Origin: Semisulcospira habei
Taxonomy: Eukaryota; Mollusca; Gastropoda; Semisulcospiridae
NCBI GenBank assembly: GCA_036245525.1
Contig: BTPG01000004.1
Location: 52,717,960-52,781,959 of the forward strand
Direction of reading: 5' to 3'
DNA length: 64,000 nucleotides
Below, piece by piece: positions 54,301-63,479 of the stretch. Every line of letters begins with the position of its first letter. Position 1 is the stretch's first letter. A program made the translations under genes and the position numbers. A model generated the notes under the pieces. That model was not told the DNA's origin. It made no database searches and was given only the letters and a program-made list of their open reading frames with translations.

Positions 54301-54858
54301 GAAGGACCCTCCCTCTTGCCGCTGGTAAGCTAAGTATCACGACCGATTGTGATTGGGCCACGTTGTGGGAGCCTGGTTGGACTGGGACGGGAGGCTACTC
54401 TCAGCCCTAGTTAGGGTTCCCCGAGTGCCTCCCGGGTTGTGAAGGAACACAAAAAATTCTTAGGCTAAAATTGGGTAAGTAGTTGACACTTCCAGACAGT
54501 AATGTCATCGCTAAGTATTTTTCGAAAAAATATATTTTAGAGAAAAATTAATTTTTCGACCCTAAAGCTTGTAGGCCACATTCACAGAGCAGCTCATCTA
54601 CAGTGGCTGTACCACAGTGCTTGGAAATGTCCTTTGATTTGATAGCACACTAGAGGCATTTATCTTCATTCATGGCTGTCTGCTTCCTGTTGAATGATGA
54701 CATTTCATACTAGTGATGTCACCTGAGCTTTCGGATATGGGTCTGACAACAGGAGTAGCATTAGCAATCGAAAAGACTTTACTAAGACTTTGGTTCCAGT
54801 AAGGTAACCAAACACGGTAACAGTAATTAACCCATTACATCTGGAGGCTGACTTTTAA

Positions 54859-55077
54859 CCCTTATCATTCGGAATACACCAGTGTGTGTAATACGTTGGA
54901 CTAAAATAGTTCAAGGGTAGTGCCAGAATAGCTTGGCGCCAAGAGGCGCCAAGCTATTCTGGCACCACCTTGAACTAAAGCCATTGTTCTATATCCTTAT
55001 CTGTAAGTACTATAATGTACCTTGCATATATATGGCAGTGCACACATTTGAAGATTTTAGCTTCAGTATGATATGGG
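54859..55077. mobile_element. Palindromic TTAA MITE (219 bp)
   Basis: CCCTTATCATTCGGAATACA start; TTCAGTATGATATGGG end; TTAA at 54855-54858 and 55078-55081. The core is AGTTCAAGGGTAGTGCCAGA and ATAGCTTGGCGCC with its complement, loop AAGA. Confidence 0.9.
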
Positions 55078-55081
55078 TTAA

Positions 55082-55256
55082 AAAAGTTGCTTGTCGTATG
55101 AAGGCTACATTACAGATTAGGAGATAGGTCAACCATTTTAGTTCAAGGGTGGTGCCAGAATAGCTTGGCGCCTCATGCACCAAGCTATTTTGGCACAACC
55201 CTTGAACAGTCATCGCCAAATTTATTTCAGGCAATAGTTTATTAGGATGAAAAGGA
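55082..55256. mobile_element. Adjacent palindromic TTAA MITE, left end truncated
   Basis: The hairpin AGTTCAAGGGTGGTGCCAGA...CAAGCTATTTTGGCACAACC ends ATTAGGATGAAAAGGA before TTAA 55257-55260. It abuts the TTAA of the previous MITE and the exon 16 intron end about 60 nt downstream. Confidence 0.8.
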
Positions 55257-55319
55257 TTAAGAGTGTGGGTGATTGTTTTATAAATGTGATGTATGAAAGT
55301 TAGATTATTGTACCTTCAG

Positions 55320-55447
55320 GTGGTTTCAACTCGAGGGGAGGGGACCGAGGAGGAAGAGGGCGTTACGACAGCCGAAACCGATATGATGACCGCCGCAGTG
55401 GTGGTTATGGTAACAGCGGTGGCTACAGGTCGGGCGGAGGATACCAG
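55320..55447 (+). CDS. HNRNPUL1: hnRNP U-like exon 16: RGG-rich
   Basis: It reads (G)GFNSRGGDRGGRGRYDSRN, then RYDDRRSGGYGNSGGYRSGG and GYQ. The acceptor is ACCTTCAG and the donor CAG|GTGATG. Phase 1 in, 0 out. Confidence 0.92.
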
Positions 55448-55449
55448 GT

Positions 55450-56030
55450 GATGGACTTTTCACTGTGCATTTATAAATTTTATGAGCCCCCAGCATTTAC
55501 TGGGGACCCCTGTAGATCTGTTAACGCAGAGGAAGATATGGAAGCCAAGTTTGTGGTCTGTTGTAATGATCATTTAGTACAGGCCCATTCAAGTGAATAT
55601 TTTGGTGATCATTTGGTTCAGGCCTATTTTAGTGATCATTGGGTGTTTTGGTGATTTTCCTTGGAAAGCTGTTATACCATCCTATCTGGACTATGTCCTG
55701 TTTCCTGACACCATGTTTCCCTGCTGAGTGATGACATATTGCTGTAGTGATCATGCACTGAGCTTTCGGATATGGGTCTGACAGTAGGGATTATCTAATA
55801 ACTCGTGGGTGCTTGTCAGTTTGTCATGTTGATGAATGGTTTGAGAAAATGACTCCCTGGATGGAACATAACCTGATGCAAAAGATTAACCCATTTACAT
55901 ATCGGCAATATCCCGATTTTTTTTTTTCAATTCCCGATTCTCTGTTTTTTGTACATTTCTCCCGATTTTCATATTTTCAAGCTTTGTTTTAAAATTTGAG
56001 GCATTTTGGCGTACCGCTCGGGGTCAAGCG
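55450..56030. other. Intron with short repeats
   Basis: TGAGCTTTCGGATATGGGTC near 55770 repeats a block near 54722. Two GATCATTT-type repeats lie near 55566-55635. No gene. Confidence 0.5.
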
Positions 56031-56219
56031 CCTGTAGTTGAGAGCCTACCACTATACTGTACCGCTAAGCTTTCGGGGACCCACAGCCAGTCTTGATTAC
56101 GCATGCGCAGCAAATTTCCGTCCATTCTGTGTTTGTTCTGGTTCCTTCGAATTTGCCCTGGAGCACATGCTCAACGATTTTCACAACTGGTCACAGTATT
56201 TTCGATTTTCAACAAAATC

Positions 56220-56459
56220 ATGCCTCCAAAGAAGCACAAGTGTTTGGTGAAGTTCCATCCAGACTACAAGCGTTCCTTTCCTTGCATCGACGAATCGAGA
56301 AAGGGCAAACACTTTGCCTTTTGTAAAATGTGCCGGGCAGACATAAACATCGGTCACGGCGGCCAAAAAGACATCAGTCTGCACGAAAAACGTAATAAAC
56401 ACCAAGAAAATCCCCGAAGGCTGCTGCAAACCCTTGCCCACCATCAAAAGAGTAGATAA
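56220..56459 (+). pseudogene. hAT-like BED zinc-finger ORF (79 aa)
   Basis: It starts MPPKKHKCLVKFHPDYKRSF. The finger is FCKMCRADINIGHGGQKDIS followed by LHEKRNKHQE (CxxC...HxxxxxH with the GHGG..DI signature of hAT-type and related transposase fingers). The frame stops at 56459 after the finger, so this is either the first exon of a transposase relic or a truncated copy. It is not part of the host gene. Confidence 0.65.
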
Positions 56460-56555
56460 ACTTTGTGCTGATTAATTGATTGGCAACACGTGATTGCATG
56501 TGTGCTGTGTTGCCATCCAGAACTGCATGAGATGATACCAGTGTTTATTCTGTTA

Positions 56556-58501
56556 AGGCCAGACACGTTACCCCAAAAAGTCATTTTGGGTGTTCCTTAC
56601 TGTTTTTGGGTTTGAGTCGATTTTTGGGTTGTTTGAACCCCTTAGAACCCGGCCACAACAATAGAATATCCCAAAATACCTTTTATTTGCTGTAACAAAT
56701 AAATAAAGTGAAGCACCTGCTCAATTTTTCAAGCGTTCGCGACGTCTTTTGCTCAAAAACATCGAATGTTTGGACCCCGACTACACCCCTTTGCGAGCGA
56801 ACGCCGCCATGTTTGGGTCCATTCGAACCGGTTCCGTTTCTACTTTCCCATCCATAAACCAGTTGAAGGCTACAAAGGCTCTATAAATAGCTATTGGCGC
56901 GAAACTGACGTCACGAACGACCGGAGATTTCCTTGTACGGACGCTATGCTAATGAGATGATACCAGTGTTGATTCTAGAGCACGTTTTGCACGATTTCTC
57001 GCAATATTATGCTCCAAATCGCAAAAAAGCACCGATAGCGCAACCGAAGAATCGCAGAAAAAAGAAACTGGACGCTTTTTTGCATGACCAGCGCGGCCGC
57101 ACCGCTGCTGCGTAAAAGCCTGCTCGAGCGTCTTGGTGCAATGTGGCCCGAGTCGAGCCAGGGCAATTTCACTATTATTCACCTGTTTAACACGAACACA
57201 GATTCCATTCACAGAAAACCAATTCACGTGTCGCTCTCGCGCTGTGGAAGTACACATGACAGATCAGAGCGAACTCTAGTCTCTGATTGGCTGAATAGCC
57301 TTCGGCTGTTGTAATCTGTCTTCTCATTGGCTAGCATTTCTGTACTGTATTCATGTTGTATCATTCGTGTACCAACACAACCCTTTTACTGATGCGGGAT
57401 TGTACTTCAGCCTGTGTTGCTTTTACCTGAGGATTGTAACTTAGTATGGATTTTACCTGATGGATTTACATTAAATACTCGAGCTGTACACGTTTCCTTG
57501 TGTTTTCCTAGCGAGCTGAAGGTATGCATAGAAAGTACGATAATGTCGTGCACTTTTAACCTGGTACTCATTCACGCACACGTCTTGCACACTTTCTCCT
57601 TGAGGGCCGTGATCAATTTTGAGGCCATATTGGTTAACACGAAATACGGTTAACACGAAGTGATTTTTCGTGTCCCCAGAAATTTGTGTTAAGCGGACTC
57701 CACTGTATGTATGAATGTGTGTATATATGTCGTTTTAAAGTAAGCAGTGCAACGCGATTTGAGGGCCCCCCTTTTACACCTTGAGGGGCTCCCTTTTTTG
57801 ATTAGAGGGAGCCTTTGGGCTCACTTTTCTGAAATCCTAGAATCAACACTGTGATACTATTTTGCAAAACCAACCAATGAGCAGAGCGTGCCGAGTGTTC
57901 TGGGCAACTTCGGGTTTTTCCTGCCAGGCTCCGGGCGGCTTCGGGTTTTCCAACCATCCCACAATGCACCATTACGCATGGCGTACAACTCGATCAAAAT
58001 ACGAGAATCGCTAGTTCAAATCACGCATTTTCTATGTTTTACATCCCTTCAGCAGTTATTTCACAAAGTCCATCAGTTGTAATCGGAAATGTCTTAACGG
58101 CTTCGAAGAAGTTGCGTGGTGCTCAGCTAGCAGCTGCGAGGTTGAACAGACGAAGAGAGATGTGTTCGAGCAGACGAACCCGAGTGAAGAGAGAGAGAAC
58201 GAAAACATTCCTAAGCCTCATAATGTAAATGCCGATGGGACGGTGGTGAAATCCACAACACCTAAGAAACAAGAACTTTGTTTCTAAGTTTGATAGTGTT
58301 TGAGATCTATTGCTTTGAATTTGCACTAAAATGTGTATATGGCGGCCATCTTGGTTCGTTTCCAGGGCAACAGGGAGTCATACACACCCAAAAACCACTT
58401 TTTTTGGTCTCAGCTCACCAAACCCTATCAAAATACATTAACAGTTTAAAACAGATTCTAGACAGACAAAAGCTCATATTTGGGGTGTAGTGTCTGGCCT
58501 T
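56556..58501. mobile_element. TTAA-flanked composite element, ends GGCCAGACAC
   Basis: TTAA followed by GGCCAGACACGTTACCCC starts at 56555; GGGGTGTAGTGTCTGGCC then TTAA ends near 58502. The right 230 bp match in reverse the element at 17741. Inside are promoter-like upstream sequence, the 570-bp composite repeat copy 2 and short frames. No transposase was recognised. Confidence 0.75.
57272..57851 (+). repeat. 570-bp composite repeat, copy 2
   Basis: It matches 52943-53513 almost base for base, including the pogo-like terminus next to TA near 57710. Confidence 0.93.
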
Positions 58502-58579
58502 AATAGAGACATTCAGTTCTGGCATGCAACCTTTCATTGAACTCTCAACCCTGTTACCGTTAGTGTTACAAGCAAACAT

Positions 58580-59030
58580 CCATTGATTTATTTTGTTCAG
58601 CCATGATTTTTTTGTGCTGATGTGAATGTAAACAAACGTCAAACTAAAGGATACAAACTGGTCATTATTTTGAATTTTGCTTCAAAAGAGAGGCCTTCAA
58701 ACTGCCTTCAAAATGCTGATTTTCGTTTTCATTGTCCTTGATTTAGTTAGTTCAGCCATGATTTTTTGTGCTGATGTGAATGTAAATAAACTTCAAACTA
58801 ATGGATACAAACTGGTCATTATTTTCAATTTTGCTTCAAGGAGAGGCCTCCAAACTGCCTTAAAAATGCTGATTTTCGTTTCCATTGATTTACTTTGTTC
58901 AGCCATGATTTTTGTGCTGGTGTGAATGTAAATATACTTCAAACTAATGGATACAAACTGGTCATTATTTTGAATTTTGCTTCAAGGAGAGGCCTCCAAA
59001 CTACCTTCAAAATGCTGATTTTCGTTTTCG
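58580..59030. repeat. Three tandem units of about 150 bp
   Basis: Each unit has GTTCAGCCATGATTTTT, GATGTGAATGTAAA, GGATACAAACTGGTCATTAT, GAGAGGCCTCCAAACTGCC and ATGCTGATTTTCGTTT. It is followed by a GC-rich palindromic stretch (GGGGGGCTTTGCCCCCC) near 59035-59056. Confidence 0.92.
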
Positions 59031-59217
59031 GGCAGGGGGGCTTTGCCCCCCTGCACCCCCAAAGGGGCACTGCCCCTGCACCCTGCCGAGGCCTAGGCAG
59101 CCCCTGGACCCCCAGCCAGTCGGGATTTTTATTTCTCCAAAGTTGGCAGCTATGCATTTAACCCCGCGCCGGTGTTTCCCCAAATCTGCTGTAGTGCTTC
59201 GGGGCTAAATGGGTTAA

Positions 59218-59370
59218 CCCATTTAGCTCCAACATCCTACAGCAGGAGACAGATTGACCCTGATAATTCAAGGGTTGTGCCAGATGAGCTTGGCACGTTC
59301 AGGCGCCAAGCTCATCTGGCACAACCATTGAATTGTCATAGTCAATCTGTCTCCTGCAACAGGTACACAG
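59218..59370. mobile_element. Palindromic TTAA MITE, back to back with another terminus
   Basis: GGGGCTAAATGGG-TTAA-CCCATTTAGCTCC at 59201-59230 joins two MITE ends on a single TTAA (59214-59217). The right-hand element has the core AATTCAAGGGTTGTGCCAGA...AACCATTGAATTGTCAT. Its right terminus is lost. Confidence 0.85.
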
Positions 59371-59505
59371 TCCTAACAGTACGGCAACTACCAGAAAACA
59401 ACAGTTTCTGGAGGAAATGCATGGAAACAAAGAGGGCGTCGGTCACTGGCTGTGACCTTTGCATTCCTCATTCTTATGTGTACTAATGTGTGTATGTTCT
59501 TGCAG

Positions 59506-59637
59506 GGCCAGCGTAGTGGTGGGTATGGTGGTGGTGGCTATGGCGGCGGAGGCGGCTACAAGGGCAACTGGGGCAACCAGGGGTCATGGGGTAGCCAAGG
59601 TCAACAGGGACAGTGGGGCGGCTCTCAGTACAACAGG
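59506..59637 (+). CDS. HNRNPUL1: hnRNP U-like exon 17: Gly/Tyr-rich
   Basis: It reads GQRSGGYGGGGYGGGGGYKG, then NWGNQGSWGSQGQQGQWGGS and QYNR. The acceptor is TCTTGCAG and the donor AGG|GTAAGC. Phase 0. Low-complexity aromatic/glycine repeats suit the disordered RNA-binding tail of hnRNPs. Confidence 0.9.
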
Positions 59638-59803
59638 GTAAGCAAGCTGACTTTATCCTCAATATTCCCTATTCCGTCCCTGCCATTGTTTTGAGTACTG
59701 GTCTGTGGTCTTGAATCCCAGAGCCACAGGTGTGTACATAGTGTGAATTAAGTTAAAATACTGTTGTTCCTAGAAACCGTGTTGGTCTAAAGAAGAGATA
59801 ACT

Positions 59804-60047
59804 TGCTTACACCTGTCACCCCTCCCAGGGTATAGGCCGTCGACGAGAGACCTCCAGCGACTCCTGTCCTGTGCTTCTCCTTCGATTTTACTCCAGGTGG
59901 TTCCCAGTCTCTTAATGACTGCTTGGAGGTCTCGATGCCATGTGTTTCTCGGCCTGCCTCTTTTCCTTTTTCCCTGGGGGTTCCATGACAATGCCTGCCT
60001 AGTAATACTGAACACTGGCTTTCTCAGATAGTGACCAGTTTGAGAAA
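59804..60047 (-). mobile_element. RTE-like 3' fragment, 11-bp TSD
   Basis: On the minus strand it reads SITRQALSWNPQGKRKRGRP, then WRSLVDGLYPGRGDRCK. It is the same family as 25.1 and 48.6 kb, in opposite orientation. The target duplication AAGAGATAACT is at 59793-59803 and 60048-60058. It sits in the last intron. Confidence 0.92.
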
Positions 60048-60278
60048 AAGAGATAACTGCATGGTAAAAGTGAAGTGAAATAAGGTTTCCTTGGTGGTGG
60101 GGGTCAGGCCTTGCAATGAGCTTTAAATTTCTTGTCAGTGGTGACATTTGCCAGGTATGTGTACAGTGTGTAAGCCAAAACTGACTGAAATATGAAAACA
60201 ATCACTTAAAACTGAATGGGGGTTGGGGGTGGGTGACTGTTTGGTATTATGGTTGACATCTGTATTGTACATGTGCAG

Positions 60279-60413
60279 GCTTATGGTCAGGGTCAAGGCA
60301 ACTGGAATCAGACTGGCTGGGGCGGACAGCAGAACTACTGGGGTGGTGGTGGTACTGGCTATGGCAGTAGTTCTGGATGGGGCAACTACGGTGGCTATGG
60401 CAGCTACAAGTAG
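60279..60413 (+). CDS. HNRNPUL1: hnRNP U-like exon 18: C-terminus and stop
   Basis: It reads AYGQGQGNWNQTGWGGQQNY, then WGGGGTGYGSSSGWGNYGGY and GSYK, followed by TAG at 60411. The acceptor is ATGTGCAG. Phase 0. Confidence 0.93.
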   Translation, partial: AYGQGQGNWNQTGWGGQQNYWGGGGTGYGSSSGWGNYGGYGSYK

Positions 60414-60748
60414 CACACTCGCCCCATCCCCCCTCAAAACAATGCTGGCATGACCACGCGTCTCTCACACATGGGAGCCTCCAAAACTGGAGGCACAGGC
60501 AACATTCTGCACAACAGTTAACAATGTGACATCCTATGACAAAAATACCTTGCAGAATCTGTTTCAGGGCTCGCACAAGCTTTTGTCCCCAAGGGCTTGA
60601 AAACTGGTGACAACCCTACAACAGATTGTGCAAGGTATTTTTCTTCCTGATTAGTTGCTCAGTGGCAGATTTCTTCAGGATTATTCATGCTTCTGGTGTG
60701 TATGGTGGTGTCACTTCACCTACACACCGCAATAGTGCTTCAACTTAA

Positions 60749-60795
60749 CCCTTTGGGTGTCGGTACAGTGATTCCTGCTGCTGACACCCAAAGGG
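60749..60795. repeat. 47-bp hairpin next to TTAA in the 3' UTR
   Basis: CCCTTTGGGTGTC...GACACCCAAAGGG with TTAA on the left (60745-60748) and TAAA on the right. It looks like a minimal TTAA MITE. Confidence 0.8.
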
Positions 60796-61253
60796 TAAAC
60801 TGCCTTGTGCATGCAGCCACCGGTACTGTTTATAGTTTGTGGAAATGCTGAAGTTAGTTGTCGCTTATCAGTCGGTTTTGATTGCCACAAGATATCGGTA
60901 GTGCTTAATTTAACTGAAATAATATCCTCAGTTTGCTCAGTTACAACCAGTCTGTTAACAAGATGCATAACATGGATTGTCTTGAGCCACTGTATCTACT
61001 AGAGCTGGTCTGGTAAGACTTTATCTGCTGCAGATGGAGTTGGCCAGAACAGGGACTGCGTGGTCAAGTGTCAGTCTTCATCCTCTGTACATAGATGCTC
61101 CACATTGTGTTTCAAACTGTTGTTTTTAACATTTGTACGGATTGATTTCTATGGCATTGTGCTTGTGTTGTCAGTTAAGATGTTCAGACTACTGGATTTC
61201 CTGCCTCGGTGTTACTTACACTGTATCTTGGTACCAAGCTAGTTTATAACCCC

Positions 61254-61303
61254 CTTGTGCATGCGGCCACTGGTTCTGTTAAGCAGCTGCATGCACAAGA
61301 GGC
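61254..61303. repeat. Hairpin with TGCATGC arms in the 3' UTR
   Basis: CCCTTGTGCATGCGGCC...GCAGCTGCATGCACAAGAGG are partly inverted. Single arms of the same motif occur at about 60811, 62388, 62734, 63180 and 63226. Confidence 0.7.
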
Positions 61304-61542
61304 AAAGTCATTGCAGACTTGTGTCTTTCTGTTCTCTCTAAACAAAAGTGTAAGGCAACTTTTCAGGCAGCATCTGTGTTTTCAAATCCTCTATGTAAAC
61401 GTTCTTGTGGCAGGTTTTGGTACAATTCAATGTGTATTTTTTTGTGTGGACAATTACATGGAATCTACTCCTTTTGGGGTATGGAGATTTGTCATGTTTG
61501 GTCATTGCACCTTAGGCCTCGATCTCCAAAATGACAGATTAA

Positions 61543-61763
61543 CCCTTTTCATCCTGATATGCCCATTGAGTGAAATAAGTTTGACTACAGTAGTTCAAGG
61601 GTGGTGCCAGAATAGCTTGGCACCTCAGGTGCCAAGCTATTCTGGCACCGCCCTTGAACTAAAATGGTTGAGCTAGGCTCTCTAATCTGTAATGTAGCTT
61701 TCATGGGACAAAAAGCAGTTTTTTTCTTCTTTTTTTTTTACATCGGCCTCAGAATGAAATGGG
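61543..61763. mobile_element. Palindromic TTAA MITE (221 bp) in the 3' UTR
   Basis: CCCTTTTCATCCTGATATGC start, AGAATGAAATGGG end; TTAA (61539-61542) and CTAA (61764-61767). The core is AGTTCAAGGGTGGTGCCAGA and ATAGCTTGGCACC with complement, a near-perfect long hairpin. Confidence 0.9.
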
Positions 61764-62416
61764 CTAACACACATTCATGTAATATGTTTGTTTTTGGAAT
61801 ACACTCTGTAATGTTTAGATGTTGTACATTAATCGTCAGATCTGTTGTGAGCTTGGTGGTGAAGCTCCTCAGGTTGTGTCAATCATGTTATCAAATTGTA
61901 CCATGTCTGCAAAATCAAATTGTACTTGTAGTCAAGTGTTTGATGAGGGTTGCTTTTAACTTTGTCGTAACGATGTTGGTGTGTTCTTTTAAATACTGCT
62001 GGCTTAGTCGGTGTTAGCGCTAGTTTTTTTGTTGTAGTTTACTGGCATTTTTAGCGTTGTGCGACGTGCCATCCAGCTCATTCTTGTCAAAATGACATCG
62101 GTTACAGTCAGAACACCGCGAATGGATGGGGGATGTTCTTTATATACCAAAAACACAAGATGACATTTGCCTTGCTATAATCTATCCATATATGCCATAT
62201 ATTTGTTATCCCATCATTGGCAACACGTGTTTGTAAAATCTTTCTAGCACATTACATGGGCTGCTACTCCTTTGTTGTCCATGTGCATTCAGTAACTTAC
62301 TGTTTAAACCTGTTGGCTTTCGGTAGCGTTCTTTGGTGCGACAATCCCTGTAGGAATCGTGACAAAAACCTACAGACAGCCAAAGCTTGTGCATGCAGCC
62401 TTAAGTAATGTTTACA

Positions 62417-62719
62417 CAGACCTGTTTACACCTACGATTTTTTGCTTATTTGTACACAAAATTCGAACTACAATGAAGTAGTACGCAAAGTCCCCATGAT
62501 TATGGGATGACGAAGTAACCACCAAAAAGAAAAAACGTGTGAATAGTTGATCCTAGTTTTGCCAAACCTGTATTTTGGTAGCCACTTTATCAGTGCGGTG
62601 TTTGAAATAGCCAGCACTTGTGTGTCTATGGGCACAGATTGCCACTTGTATTTGTCTCGCATACACCATTTTCACCCTTGCCCAATACCCAACAGTAAAG
62701 CATAAGGTAAACAGGCCTG
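62417..62719. mobile_element. 303-bp element, ends CAGACCTGTTTAC / GTAAACAGGCCTG, in the 3' UTR
   Basis: The inverted ends match the 48.3- and 49.2-kb elements (one change on the right). Flanks TTTACA and TTCACA differ by one base, consistent with an aged 6-bp duplication. The interior is not obviously shared. Confidence 0.8.
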
Positions 62720-63452
62720 TTCACAGTTCTGGTAGCTGCATGCACAAGGAGTATGAGCCTTGCCAGTGTACATTTATCACGTTTTTCTCTTCAGTTGTGG
62801 ACAATCTGAAAACGTTTAAAAGCAGGCAAATTTTTTGCTGCCAAGGTTTTGGTATGTCTGTGAACTGTACTAGATGCTTCAGAATAACTTGCGCAAGTCC
62901 GCCAATTCATTTTCATTGCTTCTTGTAGTCGGATCATATTGCCTCACTGTTTAGTCCTGTTGTGCAGGGAAATGGGTTTTGACAGTACAAGTGGAGTGCA
63001 AAAAAAAACAAACCGCCGTCTTAGCATAGCATACCACATTTCATCGGCTTTCATATGTTGTTCATACAATGCGGTGTCCATATCGAGTTTGTGGAGTTGT
63101 GCGAGTAAAGTAAAGGCACAAACAAAACAAAGTGTCGAGAACAAATTATTGCCCCTTTGTGCATGTACTGTACGGATGGCTGCATGCACATGGGTGTTGG
63201 TACTATACCAGGGGGGGGGGGGGCTGCATGCACAGGGGTGTTGAAAACTGTTTTTCATTCTGAAAAAAAAGTGCAAAGCCATGTCTTTAAACAAAAGAGT
63301 GTTTTGTAACATTTCCAGTACAGAACGCAGCATTCTGTGAGGAACTTGCAAATTAGCGTGTTGAGGCATGCTGTACATTTCTGCATTGCACACCTGTGGA
63401 CCATGGAATTTTTTTTAGACTTGTCAGGTTTTATTGTTCTTGCTTGTCCGGC

Positions 63453-63458
63453 AATAAA
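63453..63458 (+). terminator. HNRNPUL1: Candidate poly(A) signal AATAAA
   Basis: GGCAATAAAATGTGGTTTGTG: a canonical hexamer with a downstream GT-rich element, 3 kb after the stop codon. Confidence 0.55.
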
Positions 63459-63479
63459 ATGTGGTTTGTGATTGCAGAT

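Larger units (their letters stand above)
52685..54556 (+). mobile_element. Non-autonomous DIRS-like element (copy D), 1.9 kb
   Basis: The left terminal repeat (52685-52880) and right (about 54340-54556) are nearly those of copy C, and an internal complementary region is present (54209-54300). The interior has no DIRS gene. It holds a 570-bp segment shared with 57.3-57.9 kb and a 690-bp unit with its own inverted ends. Confidence 0.92.
5290..63475 (+). other. HNRNPUL1: Host gene: heterogeneous nuclear ribonucleoprotein U-like protein (HNRNPUL1-like)
   Basis: Seen: 17 firm coding exons plus one tentative exon (5290-5344), each bounded by AG/GT, with consistent phases throughout, giving about 770 residues and a TAG at 60411. 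Domain order by approximate residue: acidic 19-144, RS-rich 147-180, SPRY 195-400, P-loop kinase-like domain 406-600 with GLPGAGKT at 411-418, RGG-rich 602-682, G/Y/W-rich 683-770. Known: hnRNP U family proteins are nuclear RNA-binding proteins in pre-mRNA processing, transcription and DNA-damage response; human UL1 is about 850 residues with an N-terminal SAP domain. Wording such as [38 protein letters not shown] and NFTLPEVG favours UL1 over HNRNPU. Odd: the SAP domain was not found, an RS-like stretch precedes SPRY, and introns are filled with transposons. Regulation is not visible because the promoter is outside the window or unrecognised. Confidence 0.93.
60414..63475 (+). other. HNRNPUL1: Probable 3' UTR of the hnRNP U-like gene
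   Basis: No further splice-bounded coding frame appears after the stop. An AATAAA at 63453-63458 is followed by a GT-rich stretch (GTGGTTTGTGATTG), which makes a likely poly(A) site near 63475. It contains a 47-bp hairpin, a palindromic MITE, a CAGACCTG element and several TGCATG motifs. The extent is inferred; an earlier poly(A) site is possible. Confidence 0.55.

Noticed and set aside
59770..60201. 143-residue minus-strand protein gene in the last intron
   Set aside because: The recognisable part is the RTE C-terminal fragment bounded by an 11-bp TSD; the rest is random extension.
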